This document shows positions 47,496-57,465 of a DNA stretch of 64,000 nt, piece by piece (the stretch's first letter is position 1; each line of letters starts with the position of its first letter). The DNA comes from Leptospira soteropolitanensis (GTDB lineage: Bacteria > Spirochaetota > Leptospiria > Leptospirales > Leptospiraceae). The notes under the pieces are model-generated. The model ran no database searches. It was not told the DNA's origin and worked only from the letters and a program-made list of their open reading frames with translations. Position numbers and translations under genes: made by a program. The stretch is taken from positions 62,001-126,000 of the forward strand of contig NZ_JAMQPN010000010.1 in the NCBI RefSeq assembly GCF_026151655.1, in the 5' to 3' direction.

Positions 47496-48417
47496 AATAA
47501 TTTCCCACATCTACATTGTCGAGTGCAGCAATCGCATCGTCAGTGAGTATGGCTGCTGAGCAGTAAAGAGAAATCAAATAGGATCCAATTGCTGATCGGT
47601 TAATTCCCATAAAACGAACAGACAGTCCCGGAGTTTGTTCCCCTGGTAGGTTGGATTGATATAAACCCACAACCCCTTGTTTTTTTTCACCAACTCTTAA
47701 GAGTAAAATACTAGAAGTTCCTACAGCTGACTTTGGATTTGTTTCACCATTCACAAGAAGTTTGTCGGTAGGAATGAGTGGTAGCCCTCTCCAAGTTAAA
47801 AATTGTGCACCAAACAGAGTCACTGTGGCCGGTGGAACACCTCTTCTTGTACATTCACGACCGAAAGCAGCAATTGCAAGTGGGTGTGCTAAAAAGAAAG
47901 ATGGTTCTTTCCAAACTTTTGTGATTAAATCATCCAAATCATCAGGGGTAGGAGGTCCTTTGCGAGTGCTAATTCTTTGGTGAGGCGGAACATTTTTTAA
48001 CAATCCATAATCCTCATTATTGATGAGTTCCAATTCTTGTTTTTCTTTTACACTTTCAATGGCGAGTCTAAGTTGTTCATTGATTTGTTCATGTGGGGAA
48101 CTGTATAAATCAGAGACTCTGGTTTGTACATCAAGGATTGTGGAAATTAAACTAAGTGTGTATTCACGAGGTTTTTCTTCGTAGTTAACAAACGTTTCTG
48201 GAAGTTCTTGTTCTCCCTTTTGTCCGCAAAGTACATCCACTTGTGTATTGGATTTCACTCGGTTAACACGAAGGACTCCCGCTTCTAACGGTTTCCAGTC
48301 GAGCAACCTAACTAAAAAACGTGGGGTAGTGGCACCATATTGTGCATTTGTTTTGACTGTATTTGCCAGTTGGCGTGCTGCTAAATCGCCTAAAGCGTGC
48401 TGTGTTTGTTCTGCCAT
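47482..48417 (-). CDS. Family 2A encapsulin shell protein (SrpI type)
   Basis: A 311-residue HK97-fold shell protein that closely follows the SrpI/family 2A encapsulin pattern. It has LGDLAARQLANTVKTN near the start, WKPLEAGVLRVNRV, TRVSDLYSSPHEQI, GPPTPDDLDDLITKVWKEPSFFLAHP, AAFGRECTRRGVPPATV, FLTWRGLPLIPTDKL, and SVRFMGINRSAIGSYLISLYCS near the C-terminus. No cyclic-nucleotide-binding domain is inserted, so it is not the 2B type. It self-assembles into a nanocompartment in the cytoplasm. The downstream cysteine desulfurase overlaps it by 14 bases, so shell and cargo are translationally coupled. Confidence 0.96.
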   Translation of the reverse strand: MAEQTQHALGDLAARQLANTVKTNAQYGATTPRFLVRLLDWKPLEAGVLRVNRVKSNTQVDVLCGQKGEQELPETFVNYEEKPREYTLSLISTILDVQTRVSDLYSSPHEQINEQLRLAIESVKEKQELELINNEDYGLLKNVPPHQRISTRKGPPTPDDLDDLITKVWKEPSFFLAHPLAIAAFGRECTRRGVPPATVTLFGAQFLTWRGLPLIPTDKLLVNGETNPKSAVGTSSILLLRVGEKKQGVVGLYQSNLPGEQTPGLSVRFMGINRSAIGSYLISLYCSAAILTDDAIAALDNVDVGNYYEYK

Positions 48418-48556
48418 AAATGACCTCTTTTTTGGAAATGGATCATTTACGATAAATTTCTTTCGATACCCCGAAAACGAGAATCGATAGGATCAATGAA
48501 AATAGAGTTAAGTTTTGTGTGGTATATTGTGAAAGTTGATCAGTAGACTAAGCAAT

Positions 48557-51500
48557 TTAATCCAATCGGAGCCATTGTTTTATCTTTTCGGCAATCGTTT
48601 TTAAAACAACAGGTTTGGATATGTAATCGTTCATTCCACTTTCCAGGCAACGTTCTTCTTCACCTGACAGAATACCGGCGGTGAGTGCAATGATCGGAAC
48701 CATTTTCCCATTGGCTAATTTTCTGATTTCTTTGGTCGCATCGTAGCCGTTCATTTCTGGCATCTGTACATCCATTAATACCAATTGTGGTTCTGTTTGA
48801 ATAAAATTTTCTACTGCTAAGACTCCGTTCTCAGCTTCGATGATGATGGTTCCGGGTAAAGATTTTTGAACAATTGCTTTCGTTAACATCATGTTTACGG
48901 GATTATCTTCTACAATCATAATCTTGATTTTTTCATTGGTCAAGATGGGAGAGACTGGTTCATAAGCGGTTGTTAATACTTCTTGGTTTTTTCCAGAAAC
49001 GAGTTTGTCCAAACTCTCATACAAAATATTGGTTTGAATTGGTTTTAAAAGAATAGATTGTATGCCGAGTTCCTTCCCGCGTTTGTAAATGCTTTCATCA
49101 TTGGAAGACGTATGAAGAGATAAAAATGGTTTTCTTAAGTTGTTTGTTTTGATCGTTTTTAAAAGATTTTCTAGGAAATCTAATCCATTCATTTCTGGCA
49201 TGTTAAAATCGGAGATCACTACGTCGTATAGATTGCCAGAGGAAATTGTATTGAGTGCCTCCTGTGCGTTTCGAAACCCATCAACTTGGATTCCTTTGTA
49301 ATTTAACATCTCTCGGATCACAAGTAAGTTGGTTTCATTATCATCTAAAACTAATACTTTTTTGATTTCTTTTAGTTCTGGTTCTATGTTTCTTTCGTTA
49401 TCGGCAAGGGTAGTGATTTTGAAGAAAAACCGAGATCCTTGGTCTCGTTCTGATTCCAATTCCATTTTTGAATCAAATAAATTTAATAATTTACTAGAAA
49501 TGGATAATCCTAAACCGGTTCCACCAAACTGCCGTGTTGTGGAAGTATCTGCTTGAGAGAATACTTCGAAAATTTTCTCTCTATTTTCCGGGCTAATACC
49601 AATTCCTGTGTCAATTACTTCGAAAAGAAATTCGTATTCGTTCTGGCCTTTTGGTTCTGCAGAGATTTTGATTTGAATTTCCCCTTTTAAGGTGAACTTT
49701 AGCGCATTACCTATTAAATTTAAAAGGATTTGTCGTAACCTAAGGGAATCGACGAATATATTTCTGGGAACTTTGGGTGAAATGTTTAGTATGAGTTCTA
49801 AACCTTTTTCGTATGCTTTGTGTTTAACGATCTCTGCAATTTGATGGAGTAAGTCATAGATATTAACACGCTCCTTATAAAGTTCCATTTTCCCGGATTC
49901 AATTTTGGAAAAATCTAAAATGTCATTGATGAGGTCGAGTAGGGAACTTGCTGAAAGATATACAGTTTCCATGTATTTTCTTTGTACTTGGCTAAGTTCT
50001 GTACGCATGAGTAAGTCTGAGAAACCAATGACACCATTGAGCGGAGTTCGGATCTCATGACTCATATTGGCAAGGAAATCCGACTTTGCCTGGGAAGCTT
50101 TTTCTGCATTTTCTCTGGCAACTATTAGATCTTTTTCGAGTAACTTTCGTTCGGTGATATCTGTATGGGTTCCAATCATCCGAAGTGGTTTACCATCTTC
50201 TGTCCATTCAATGACTTTCCCGCGGTCTAAAATCCATTTATAGGATCCATCTTTACATAACATGCGATGTTCATTTACATAAACCGCAGTTTCACCATTA
50301 AAATGTTTATCTAAATCGGCAAAATAATTTTCTTTATCTACCGGGTGGACTCTCGATTCCCATTCTGATATATCAGTGCCAATTTCTTCTTCAGAATAAC
50401 CTAACATGTTTTTCCATTGGTTGGAAAAGAAAACTTTGTTTGTGATGGCATTCCAATCCCAGATTCCATCTCCTGATCCTTCCAAAGCAAATTGCCAACG
50501 GCTTTCGCTGGCACGTAATGCCTCTTCGGTGGCTTTGTGCGCTGAAATATCGATACCTATCCCAAGGTAACCTGTGATTTTGCCATCTTTGTTTTTGGTA
50601 GCAGTGATTACTAGTTGGACAGGAAATTCCGTTTTATCTTTACGCACATAAGTCCACTCTCGTGAGTCATATTCACCTAACTTCGCTTTATGGATAAATG
50701 TATTAAACCCTGATATGGGAATTCCAAATTCACTTGTCAAGGCAGCGGAACGGGCTTCGATTTCTTCCTTTTTATGAAAAATCGCAAGTGTCGTTTTGCC
50801 AATAATCTCTTCGGCATCATATCTTAAATGGTATTCGGCACCTTTGTTAAAATGAGTAATGATTCCATTCGTGTCAGAACCGATAATGGTTACATGAGTG
50901 GTCGCATCCAAAATGGTTTCTAGTTTTGAAAGTGCATCTTCTCTTTGTTTGTCTAGGGTTACGTTTTTAGTGATATCTTGAAAACTTCCAAAAACACGGA
51001 TACATTTTCCATCTTTAAATACAGAGTGTCCGATAGCCCTTACCCATTTGATTTTTCCCAAATTGGTTTTGATTTGTAAAACCAAATCGTAGGATCTACC
51101 TTCCGTTACGGCTTTGTTGAAAGCCTCTAATAACATTTGTTTGTGGTCTTCTAATGGATAAAAATCGAATGCAGTTTTTAGATCTGGAATATAATCATCT
51201 GGAACTTCATGGATTCTTTTTGTCTCTTTGGCCCAAAATAGAGTGTTGTTAACAAGATCAACATCCCAGGCTCCGACGTTGGCAGCAGCATTGGTTTCTT
51301 CGAATAAAAGTTTAATACTCGCAAGCTCATCTCGTTGTTTGATAACTTCTAATTCTTTATCTTTTCTTTTTGTGATATCGATTAGATAAGAAATTTTTTC
51401 TGTAGGTATGGAATTGAAATAACTAACAACACTATAAACGGAAACATAAATGTAAGCACCGTCCTGTTTTCGAAATCGAAATTCCCTTTGGTAAGTGTTT

Positions 51501-52051
51501 GATTTATTTTTTAAATGCTCTTTTTCTTCGGAAATAGCTCTTTCTTTATCATCCGGGTGAATGAGATCATCCGGCTTTAACATCCCTTTTTTAAAGTCAC
51601 CGGTTTGGTATCCCAAGTTTAAAGAAACATTCGGTGACACATAGGTTGTTACAAACTCCGTATCAAATTGATAACGAAAAATAACATACGGACCACTATC
51701 CAAAATTACATTTTCTATATTAAAGTTTGGTTCTCCGCGGAGAATGACTCCTGGTTTGTTTTTGAATTCTATATACCTTCCCGAAATTCGAAATGGGTTC
51801 CCGAGAAGGCTTGTAGTGAATTGGAAAGGAGTCCTTTTGGCCAAAGTTTCTTGGCATAAATTCACGAGAATCAGTGCATCCCTGGGAGAGATGTGAAGGT
51901 CGTTAATATGTTTTCCAACGGAAATGGAATCAGGTGGCAGAAAAAGATTCGGAGAGGTGCGAGAAAATTGAATTTCTAAAAATGGATCCAGGTAGATTAG
52001 GAATTCGTCAAAACTCTCCACTATGGATTGGTAGTTGAAACTTTCTGCCAT
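48557..52051 (-). CDS. Hybrid sensor histidine kinase with several PAS domains and two receiver domains
   Basis: A 1164-residue protein with no evident transmembrane segment. Several PAS/PAC modules fill residues about 10-640; PAC-type pieces such as FRKQDGAYIYVSVYSV and YVRKDKTEFPVQLVIT are clear. The HisKA domain has the phospho-His in ANMSHEIRTPLNGVIGFS (about residue 664). The HATPase domain has DTGIGISPE and GGTGLGLSIS. Two receiver domains follow, with phospho-acceptor Asp in ISDFNMPEMNG (about 948) and LMDVQMPEMNG (about 1093). It is a multi-step phosphorelay sensor, probably cytoplasmic. The signal is unknown. There is no adjacent response-regulator gene. Confidence 0.93.
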   Translation of the reverse strand: MAESFNYQSIVESFDEFLIYLDPFLEIQFSRTSPNLFLPPDSISVGKHINDLHISPRDALILVNLCQETLAKRTPFQFTTSLLGNPFRISGRYIEFKNKPGVILRGEPNFNIENVILDSGPYVIFRYQFDTEFVTTYVSPNVSLNLGYQTGDFKKGMLKPDDLIHPDDKERAISEEKEHLKNKSNTYQREFRFRKQDGAYIYVSVYSVVSYFNSIPTEKISYLIDITKRKDKELEVIKQRDELASIKLLFEETNAAANVGAWDVDLVNNTLFWAKETKRIHEVPDDYIPDLKTAFDFYPLEDHKQMLLEAFNKAVTEGRSYDLVLQIKTNLGKIKWVRAIGHSVFKDGKCIRVFGSFQDITKNVTLDKQREDALSKLETILDATTHVTIIGSDTNGIITHFNKGAEYHLRYDAEEIIGKTTLAIFHKKEEIEARSAALTSEFGIPISGFNTFIHKAKLGEYDSREWTYVRKDKTEFPVQLVITATKNKDGKITGYLGIGIDISAHKATEEALRASESRWQFALEGSGDGIWDWNAITNKVFFSNQWKNMLGYSEEEIGTDISEWESRVHPVDKENYFADLDKHFNGETAVYVNEHRMLCKDGSYKWILDRGKVIEWTEDGKPLRMIGTHTDITERKLLEKDLIVARENAEKASQAKSDFLANMSHEIRTPLNGVIGFSDLLMRTELSQVQRKYMETVYLSASSLLDLINDILDFSKIESGKMELYKERVNIYDLLHQIAEIVKHKAYEKGLELILNISPKVPRNIFVDSLRLRQILLNLIGNALKFTLKGEIQIKISAEPKGQNEYEFLFEVIDTGIGISPENREKIFEVFSQADTSTTRQFGGTGLGLSISSKLLNLFDSKMELESERDQGSRFFFKITTLADNERNIEPELKEIKKVLVLDDNETNLLVIREMLNYKGIQVDGFRNAQEALNTISSGNLYDVVISDFNMPEMNGLDFLENLLKTIKTNNLRKPFLSLHTSSNDESIYKRGKELGIQSILLKPIQTNILYESLDKLVSGKNQEVLTTAYEPVSPILTNEKIKIMIVEDNPVNMMLTKAIVQKSLPGTIIIEAENGVLAVENFIQTEPQLVLMDVQMPEMNGYDATKEIRKLANGKMVPIIALTAGILSGEEERCLESGMNDYISKPVVLKTIAEKIKQWLRLD

Positions 52052-52056
52052 GAATT

Positions 52057-52068
52057 GTTATGTCACTT
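52057..52068 (-). promoter_or_regulatory. AAGTGACATAAC box directly upstream of the histidine kinase
   Basis: On the minus strand AAGTGACATAAC ends five bases before the kinase ATG. It differs by one base from the box repeated at 27506-27546. If it is an extended -10 element, the transcript would be nearly leaderless. If it is a repressor or activator box, it sits over the start. Confidence 0.3.
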
Positions 52069-52095
52069 GACCAAAACGATTGGTTCTAAAGAATA

Positions 52096-54717
52096 ATGGA
52101 TACGATGATGAATCGCCTGTCACTTTCTATTTTTCTTCTGTGTATTTTCGCATTTCCTATGGGAAATCTGATGAGCCAAACCCAAAGAAATCATGGTTGG
52201 GTGGTTTCGGGAAATTCCTCCAAACTCCTCATCCAAGGAAAAGAAATTTTAAATGCCAGAGATGATTTTCGATTCAAAGCACCTGAGGGTATGAATCAAA
52301 TCCAGGAAATCGATTATTATCTAATGTTAGGAGAATATTATCTACGAAAAAAAGATAAAGTAGGAATTGCCAATATCCTCTACGATCTTCGTACTAAAAA
52401 AGGTGAATATGCCTTTGCCGATTCGTTACTCACTTCTTTATGGAAACAGTCACAATCCGAAGAAGTGCAAGCGATTAAAATCCTTGATACCTACATTCAA
52501 AAAGAACCCAATACATACTTTCGTAACCTAGCAAAAAATATGCGAACCAACCTTTTTCAAACAGGGGAAGATGAAAAAAAATCTATGGTCCGCATGGATT
52601 GTCAAAAAAACAAACCTTACTATTCTTTATGCCGAGTTTTTCGATTACAATATTATATTGATCTTCCTTCCGGCAAAGAGAAGGAAATGCATAAACATTT
52701 TGTGAATATTATGCGTGTCAGTTCTCCTTTTTTTGAAGACCCTAATTTGGAATGGATTCCTCTTCTGGATCGGATAGACGAAGATCTTCCCGCCAAACTT
52801 TCCTTTCTTGGATTTGCCAGAGAAGGAATTCATCTGCAAAAAATGATGATGGATCTGGAAAAGATCACAGACGGGTTTATCAGTGAAAATTCAAACGAAC
52901 GAATGGCATTTTTTCAAATACTTTCGGGAGATTATGCCGGAGCGGAAGAGTCACTTTTGAATTTTCTGAAATTAGCAAAGGGCAAAAAGACTTCCATTCT
53001 AAATAGAGTCTATGTAAAGTTAGGTGCACTTGCTTATTTGCAAAAAGATTATAAAAAATCTTTGGATTATTACCTGAAATTGGATTTAACGAACTGGTCA
53101 GCCGATATTCATCATCCCTATTTGAACGAACCAATGTCGATCAGTGGAGTTAAGGATTTAATTTCTGTTTCATTGTATAAGGTAAATGGAGCTGACGCTG
53201 CCCTTAAAGCATTACAAAAAATCAAAGATCCTGAGAAACTAACAGAAGCAGATATCTGGCCTAAACTAAGAATTTCACAAATGTTAATGGATCAAAATCC
53301 AGAACTATCATCACGAATGACTGATGAAATCATTTATATGGCTCAGGAAAAAAAATGGAGAAGGTTAGAATATGCCGCTACTGTTTTGCAAGGGTATAAT
53401 CAAATTTATAGAAAGGAATTTCGAAAATCCACAATTGAGCTAACAAAGAGTAGGGGGATTTTGGATGAAGAAAATGCATTTTATGCAGCAGAGTTCCTTC
53501 GTAATTTTGGGTTTGTATTTGCTCATACAGCTTCCGGCAAAAAAGGTCCAGTGAATGGAAACATTCGTGATGGTGTTTCTGATTATCTACAAAACAATCT
53601 TTATGAAGATTTGTATTATATTCGTAATTACAGACCCTTGGCTTTTTCAACCGATTTGTTTTTTGAATATGCCCTAAGTCATTTGCGAGATGATAACGAT
53701 GTTTGGGGGCTTTTGGATTCCGTTTATAAATACAATGCAGTAAAATGGACCCGCAGTTTAAAGGGGAGTCCTCATTCTTTATTTCAAATTCAATTTGTTG
53801 ATAAACAATTTCAATATCTCTCTGGTTTTTCCACAACAAGAGAATCCAAGTTCTTTGATTCGACTTATGCCGATAGCCGCGAAACGGAAAGCCAAATCCA
53901 AAGAAAAAGCGAAGAAGAGTCTGTTCGCAATTTAGAATCTGCAAAACATCCCACAGTAATTTTATTGCCATACAAAGAAGAGTTTTATCTTTTCACTTTT
54001 AATCCTAGAGAATCTAGAAGAAACCAACTGACTTGGAAAGTCATTCGTTCCCAGAGGCCTGACACATCGGAAGCCATTGACTCTGTACGGGAGTTGGTTA
54101 GTTCCAATAAAGATACGGAAACGGTTCAAATTTATTTGAATGAATCTGGGGCAAGTCTTATGCGATCTCTCAAAAAAGAAATGAAAGAGACGGGGTTTAC
54201 ATTTTTCTTTTCACTCCAACCTGGTTCCGATCCTCAAAAACCGTTAAACACGTTTTCTTGGAAATGTCCACAAAACATGCGTTCTTTAGGTGGGAAAGGA
54301 ATGAATTTAGTGGATACCGCTTATTTCGAAGGTTCACGCATCTTAAAAGAAAAAGAAAGACTCCACCTTTGGGATTTTTCTGCAAATGCAAGTCCTTTAA
54401 ACTCCGTGACTAATCTTTCTTGGTCTTGTAAATCTGATCTTGGATCTTTCGAAGAAATACCATTTTTAAAATTATTCCGTCGGATTGACTATCGAACTGT
54501 TCCACGGATGGTTGTTTACACCGAACGTGTGGTTGGCAAATCCTTTGCCGATTACTCTTGGCATTACCAATGGCTGCATTTTTGGTTTCGTTCGGGGACA
54601 AAAAAAATCGGATACCTCCCAACCCTTCCTGTTTTGGATGCGGCCTCTGTCTCAGGCCTTGCCGATCCTTCACGTTATCAAGACGAAGGTGTTTGGATCC
54701 ATGCCACCCCGCAATAA
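52096..54717 (+). CDS. Large exported protein with TPR-like helical repeats
   Basis: An 873-residue protein with a signal peptide (LSLSIFLLCIFAFPMGNLMS). Residues about 35-560 are mostly helical with TPR-like spacing (YLMLGEYYLRKKDKVGIANILYDL; VYVKLGALAYLQKDYKKSLDYYLKL; AALKALQKIKDPEKL). The C-terminal part (about 570-870) is mixed alpha/beta, with a HYQWLHFWFRSG segment that faintly recalls CHAT-type domains after TPRs. No Cys-His pair is clear, so that is only a guess. It lies divergently from the histidine kinase with 44 bases between them, which may share a regulatory region. Confidence 0.65.
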   Translation: MDTMMNRLSLSIFLLCIFAFPMGNLMSQTQRNHGWVVSGNSSKLLIQGKEILNARDDFRFKAPEGMNQIQEIDYYLMLGEYYLRKKDKVGIANILYDLRTKKGEYAFADSLLTSLWKQSQSEEVQAIKILDTYIQKEPNTYFRNLAKNMRTNLFQTGEDEKKSMVRMDCQKNKPYYSLCRVFRLQYYIDLPSGKEKEMHKHFVNIMRVSSPFFEDPNLEWIPLLDRIDEDLPAKLSFLGFAREGIHLQKMMMDLEKITDGFISENSNERMAFFQILSGDYAGAEESLLNFLKLAKGKKTSILNRVYVKLGALAYLQKDYKKSLDYYLKLDLTNWSADIHHPYLNEPMSISGVKDLISVSLYKVNGADAALKALQKIKDPEKLTEADIWPKLRISQMLMDQNPELSSRMTDEIIYMAQEKKWRRLEYAATVLQGYNQIYRKEFRKSTIELTKSRGILDEENAFYAAEFLRNFGFVFAHTASGKKGPVNGNIRDGVSDYLQNNLYEDLYYIRNYRPLAFSTDLFFEYALSHLRDDNDVWGLLDSVYKYNAVKWTRSLKGSPHSLFQIQFVDKQFQYLSGFSTTRESKFFDSTYADSRETESQIQRKSEEESVRNLESAKHPTVILLPYKEEFYLFTFNPRESRRNQLTWKVIRSQRPDTSEAIDSVRELVSSNKDTETVQIYLNESGASLMRSLKKEMKETGFTFFFSLQPGSDPQKPLNTFSWKCPQNMRSLGGKGMNLVDTAYFEGSRILKEKERLHLWDFSANASPLNSVTNLSWSCKSDLGSFEEIPFLKLFRRIDYRTVPRMVVYTERVVGKSFADYSWHYQWLHFWFRSGTKKIGYLPTLPVLDAASVSGLADPSRYQDEGVWIHATPQ

Positions 54718-54729
54718 AAGTGACATAAT
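54718..54729 (+). promoter_or_regulatory. AAGTGACATAAT box downstream of the TPR-like gene
   Basis: A third exact copy of the 12-base word found at 27506 and 27535. It starts right after the TPR-like stop and lies about 160 bases before the next gene (CNNM/TlyC). A CATAAT at 54861-54866 nearer that gene could be its own -10. The repeated word in promoter-like places suggests a shared control element. Confidence 0.3.
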
Positions 54730-54889
54730 CATAGTTATATCCTTTGGAAGAAATCCCTAGATCTTCTATATTTCTGGTAAAAAAGAGCCAAAATTATAGG
54801 CGACACTGGGAGATCGGTCCAAAATACTTATTTCTATTCCTCATACCAATGGACCCTGATCATAATACTTTAGCGGTGTTCGAGTTTCT

Positions 54890-56260
54890 ATGGAAATAAT
54901 CGGCATCTTTCTTATCTTCCTCCTTGTCTTTGTGAATGGATTCTTCGTAGCAGCCGAGTTTGCTATGGTTTCGATTCGGCCTTCTCGCCTCGAAGAGCTT
55001 GTCAAAGAAAACCGGGCAATGGCTCTTCTGACTAAAAAAGCCGTCTCTAAAATCGATGATATGTTGTCGGTTTGCCAAGTGGGAATTACTGTCGCAAGCC
55101 TACTTCTTGGATGGATTGGCGAAGCATTGTTTGCCAGTGTTGTCTCTGGATTCCTTCACATGTTTCAAATTGAATTGGATCTTGTGACCATCCACAGCAT
55201 CTCGATTGGAGTCTCCTTTACTCTCATCACATTACTACATGTGATTTTGGGAGAACTAGTTCCTAAAACCCTAGCGATACAAAATACAGAATCCATCGCT
55301 CTTGGTGTTTCCGGTCCTATGTGGTTGTTTTATTATTTGTTTTTTCCTGTGACTTTTGTGATGAATCGTTTGGCAGGAGGAGTACTCACACTTTTCCGTT
55401 TGCAGCGGACTGGTGATAAGTATGTTCACTCAGCAGAAGAGCTCATGATCATTATTGAGGAACAAAGGAAACAAGGTCGGATTGACAATGCTGAAATGCA
55501 ACTCATCCAAAAGACTTTTGATTTTTCAGAACATACAGCTAAGGATGTAATGACACATAGGCTTTCGATCATCGGGATTCCACAAGAATCAACAATCGAT
55601 AAAATGCTCCCACTCATTGCCGAACATAGTTTTTCAAGATATCCTGTTTATGATCAGACTTTAGATCGTATTGTTGGAATTGTCCATGTTCAAAAATACT
55701 TAAAATGGCAAGCAGCACATCTCTCTGCGAAGGGTAAAAAGGAAAAAATCACGGTCATTATGGAAAAGGATTTTGTGAAAGTTCCAGAATCTATGTCCAT
55801 AGAACGAGTGATGACAAAACTTCGTGAGAAAAAACAACACATGGCTATTGTCATTGATGAATACGGTGGTGTTTCCGGCTTACTTACGTTAGAAGATATT
55901 ATCGAAGAGTTTTTCGGTGAAATTCGAGATGAAACAGACACAGATGAAGTGGATGTAACTTCCAAAAATAAAAAAACAAAATCCATAACTTTAGATGGTG
56001 AAACAGAACTGTCAAGTTTATCTGATATTCTAGAAGGAGAAGAACCTTCGGATATGGAAGAAGTAAGAACCATTGCTGGTTATTTTATGGAAAAGAACGA
56101 AGATATGCCAAAAGAAGGTAGCATCGTTCAAATTAAAAAGGGAAGTTTGAAGGTAAAAAAAATGGAGGGAAACAAAATCATCTCTATTCAATTTACTCCC
56201 AAACTAGAAGAAGATACTGATTCAGAGATGGAGAGGGAACTCTCTTACGAGGACAGATAA
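54890..56260 (+). CDS. CNNM/CorC family protein (TlyC-like)
   Basis: A 456-residue inner-membrane protein. The DUF21 transmembrane domain fills residues 1 to about 190 and includes FLIFLLVFVNGFFVAAEFAMVSIRPSR and LHVILGELVPKTLAIQN. Two CBS domains follow at about 205-330 (KDVMTHRLSIIGIPQES; MAIVIDEYGGVSGLLTLEDIIEEFFG). A CorC_HlyC domain ends the protein (about 345-440). CNNM proteins export or sense Mg2+. In pathogenic Leptospira, homologues are called TlyC hemolysins, but true haemolysis is doubtful. It abuts coaC directly. Confidence 0.9.
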   Translation: MEIIGIFLIFLLVFVNGFFVAAEFAMVSIRPSRLEELVKENRAMALLTKKAVSKIDDMLSVCQVGITVASLLLGWIGEALFASVVSGFLHMFQIELDLVTIHSISIGVSFTLITLLHVILGELVPKTLAIQNTESIALGVSGPMWLFYYLFFPVTFVMNRLAGGVLTLFRLQRTGDKYVHSAEELMIIIEEQRKQGRIDNAEMQLIQKTFDFSEHTAKDVMTHRLSIIGIPQESTIDKMLPLIAEHSFSRYPVYDQTLDRIVGIVHVQKYLKWQAAHLSAKGKKEKITVIMEKDFVKVPESMSIERVMTKLREKKQHMAIVIDEYGGVSGLLTLEDIIEEFFGEIRDETDTDEVDVTSKNKKTKSITLDGETELSSLSDILEGEEPSDMEEVRTIAGYFMEKNEDMPKEGSIVQIKKGSLKVKKMEGNKIISIQFTPKLEEDTDSEMERELSYEDR

Positions 56261-56791
56261 ATGAAAGAAATTGTAATCGCAGTATCTGGATCTATTGCTT
56301 CTTATAAGGCTTGTGATTTGGTAAGAGGACTTACCAAACAAGGGTATCCTGTTCGCGTGATTATGACTTCTAATGCCACCAAATTTGTGGGTAAAATTAC
56401 CTTCGAAGCTCTGACTGGAAAACCAGTTAGGGTAGATGAATTTGATACAGGTATGGCTCATATTGAAATCAAAAACATTGCTTCTGTTTTCGCAGTGGTT
56501 CCTGCTTCGGCAAATATCATTGGGAAAATGGCCAACGGCATTGCTGACGATTTGGTGACCTCAACCTATCTTGCTTGCACCTCTCCCGTGTTAGTGGCTC
56601 CTTCTATGAATCCCGGAATGTATTTACATCCTGCTGTCCAAAGAAATCTAAAAACCTTAGAATCAGATGGAGTGAATATTATCTCTCCTGACAAAGGGAT
56701 TGTAGTTTGTGGAGATGAGGGATATGGCAAACTAGCTACAGTAGAATCCATCATGGAACAAATCATTAAACTTCATACAGCCAATTCATGA
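56261..56791 (+). CDS. coaC: Phosphopantothenoylcysteine decarboxylase, separate CoaC
   Basis: A flavoprotein of 176 residues that decarboxylates 4'-phosphopantothenoylcysteine in coenzyme A synthesis. The FMN-binding start is [19 protein letters not shown]. The catalytic histidine lies in [11 protein letters not shown], and the substrate motif is [18 protein letters not shown]. The active-site cysteine is in [12 protein letters not shown]. Most bacteria fuse CoaC with CoaB in one chain; here the CoaB domain is a separate gene that overlaps by 4 bases. CoaC starts on the base after the CNNM stop. Confidence 0.9.
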   Translation: MKEIVIAVSGSIASYKACDLVRGLTKQGYPVRVIMTSNATKFVGKITFEALTGKPVRVDEFDTGMAHIEIKNIASVFAVVPASANIIGKMANGIADDLVTSTYLACTSPVLVAPSMNPGMYLHPAVQRNLKTLESDGVNIISPDKGIVVCGDEGYGKLATVESIMEQIIKLHTANS

Positions 56792-57465
56792 ATTTAAAAT
56801 TCAAACGAGTCATTGTTACTTCCGGACCCACGCGGGAATGGATTGATCCTGTACGTTATATATCCAATGCTTCCTCGGGAAAGATGGGTTACGAAATTGC
56901 GACTGCTTTTTTGAAATATCCAGTGGAAGTCGTTTATATTCACGGAAATACGTTAGAACGATATTCCCATGTTCCAGGAGCAATTCGGAACATCGAAGTA
57001 GAAACAACAATCCAATTAAGAGATGCCGTTTTGTCAGAAATCACTAACGATAGTTTGCTTGTTATGGCAGCCGCACCGGCAGACTTTCGCCCCATTATGA
57101 CCGCAGAACATAAAATCAAAAAAGAAAAAAGTTCTGAAGGAACCAAAGGACTTCTTCTCGAATTAGAAGAAAATCCAGATGTATTACAACAAGTGACTGA
57201 ATTCGTTAATGAACAGAAAATTTCAAATTCCCTTCGTGTTGGTTTTGCTGCGGAAACGAAAGATTTAGAACGTCATGCAAAAGACAAACTGGTTAGAAAG
57301 GGCCTTACATTTATCGTTGGAAACTATGTAGGTTCTGGAAAAGGGTTTGGTGAGGTTGATTCTAGTGTTCGTATATTTGGTGTTAGTGGGTTAGAAAAAG
57401 ACATTGGCCCACTTCCCAAAGAAAAAATTGCGAAAGAATTAGTTTCCTTTTTAGTGTCCGTTTGA
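56788..57465 (+). CDS. coaB: Phosphopantothenate-cysteine ligase, separate CoaB
   Basis: The nucleotide-dependent ligase half of coenzyme A synthesis, 225 residues. The N-terminus has [22 protein letters not shown], the CoaB signature. It also has [25 protein letters not shown] with the acyl-cytidylate-binding lysine motif, and a C-terminal [23 protein letters not shown]. All CoaB motifs are present. The ATGA overlap at 56788-56791 couples it to coaC. Its 3' end overlaps the convergent DUF486 gene by 15 bases. Confidence 0.9.
   Translation: MNLKFKRVIVTSGPTREWIDPVRYISNASSGKMGYEIATAFLKYPVEVVYIHGNTLERYSHVPGAIRNIEVETTIQLRDAVLSEITNDSLLVMAAAPADFRPIMTAEHKIKKEKSSEGTKGLLLELEENPDVLQQVTEFVNEQKISNSLRVGFAAETKDLERHAKDKLVRKGLTFIVGNYVGSGKGFGEVDSSVRIFGVSGLEKDIGPLPKEKIAKELVSFLVSV

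Noticed and set aside
53378..53971. 197-codon open frame on the minus strand within the TPR-like gene
   Set aside because: It lies fully antisense to a real exported protein gene, has no recognisable domain, and is best explained as a shadow of that gene.
54890..56260. Calling this gene a haemolysin toxin
   Set aside because: The domain order (DUF21, CBS, CorC_HlyC) indicates a metal-transport or sensing protein. The haemolysin name is historical.
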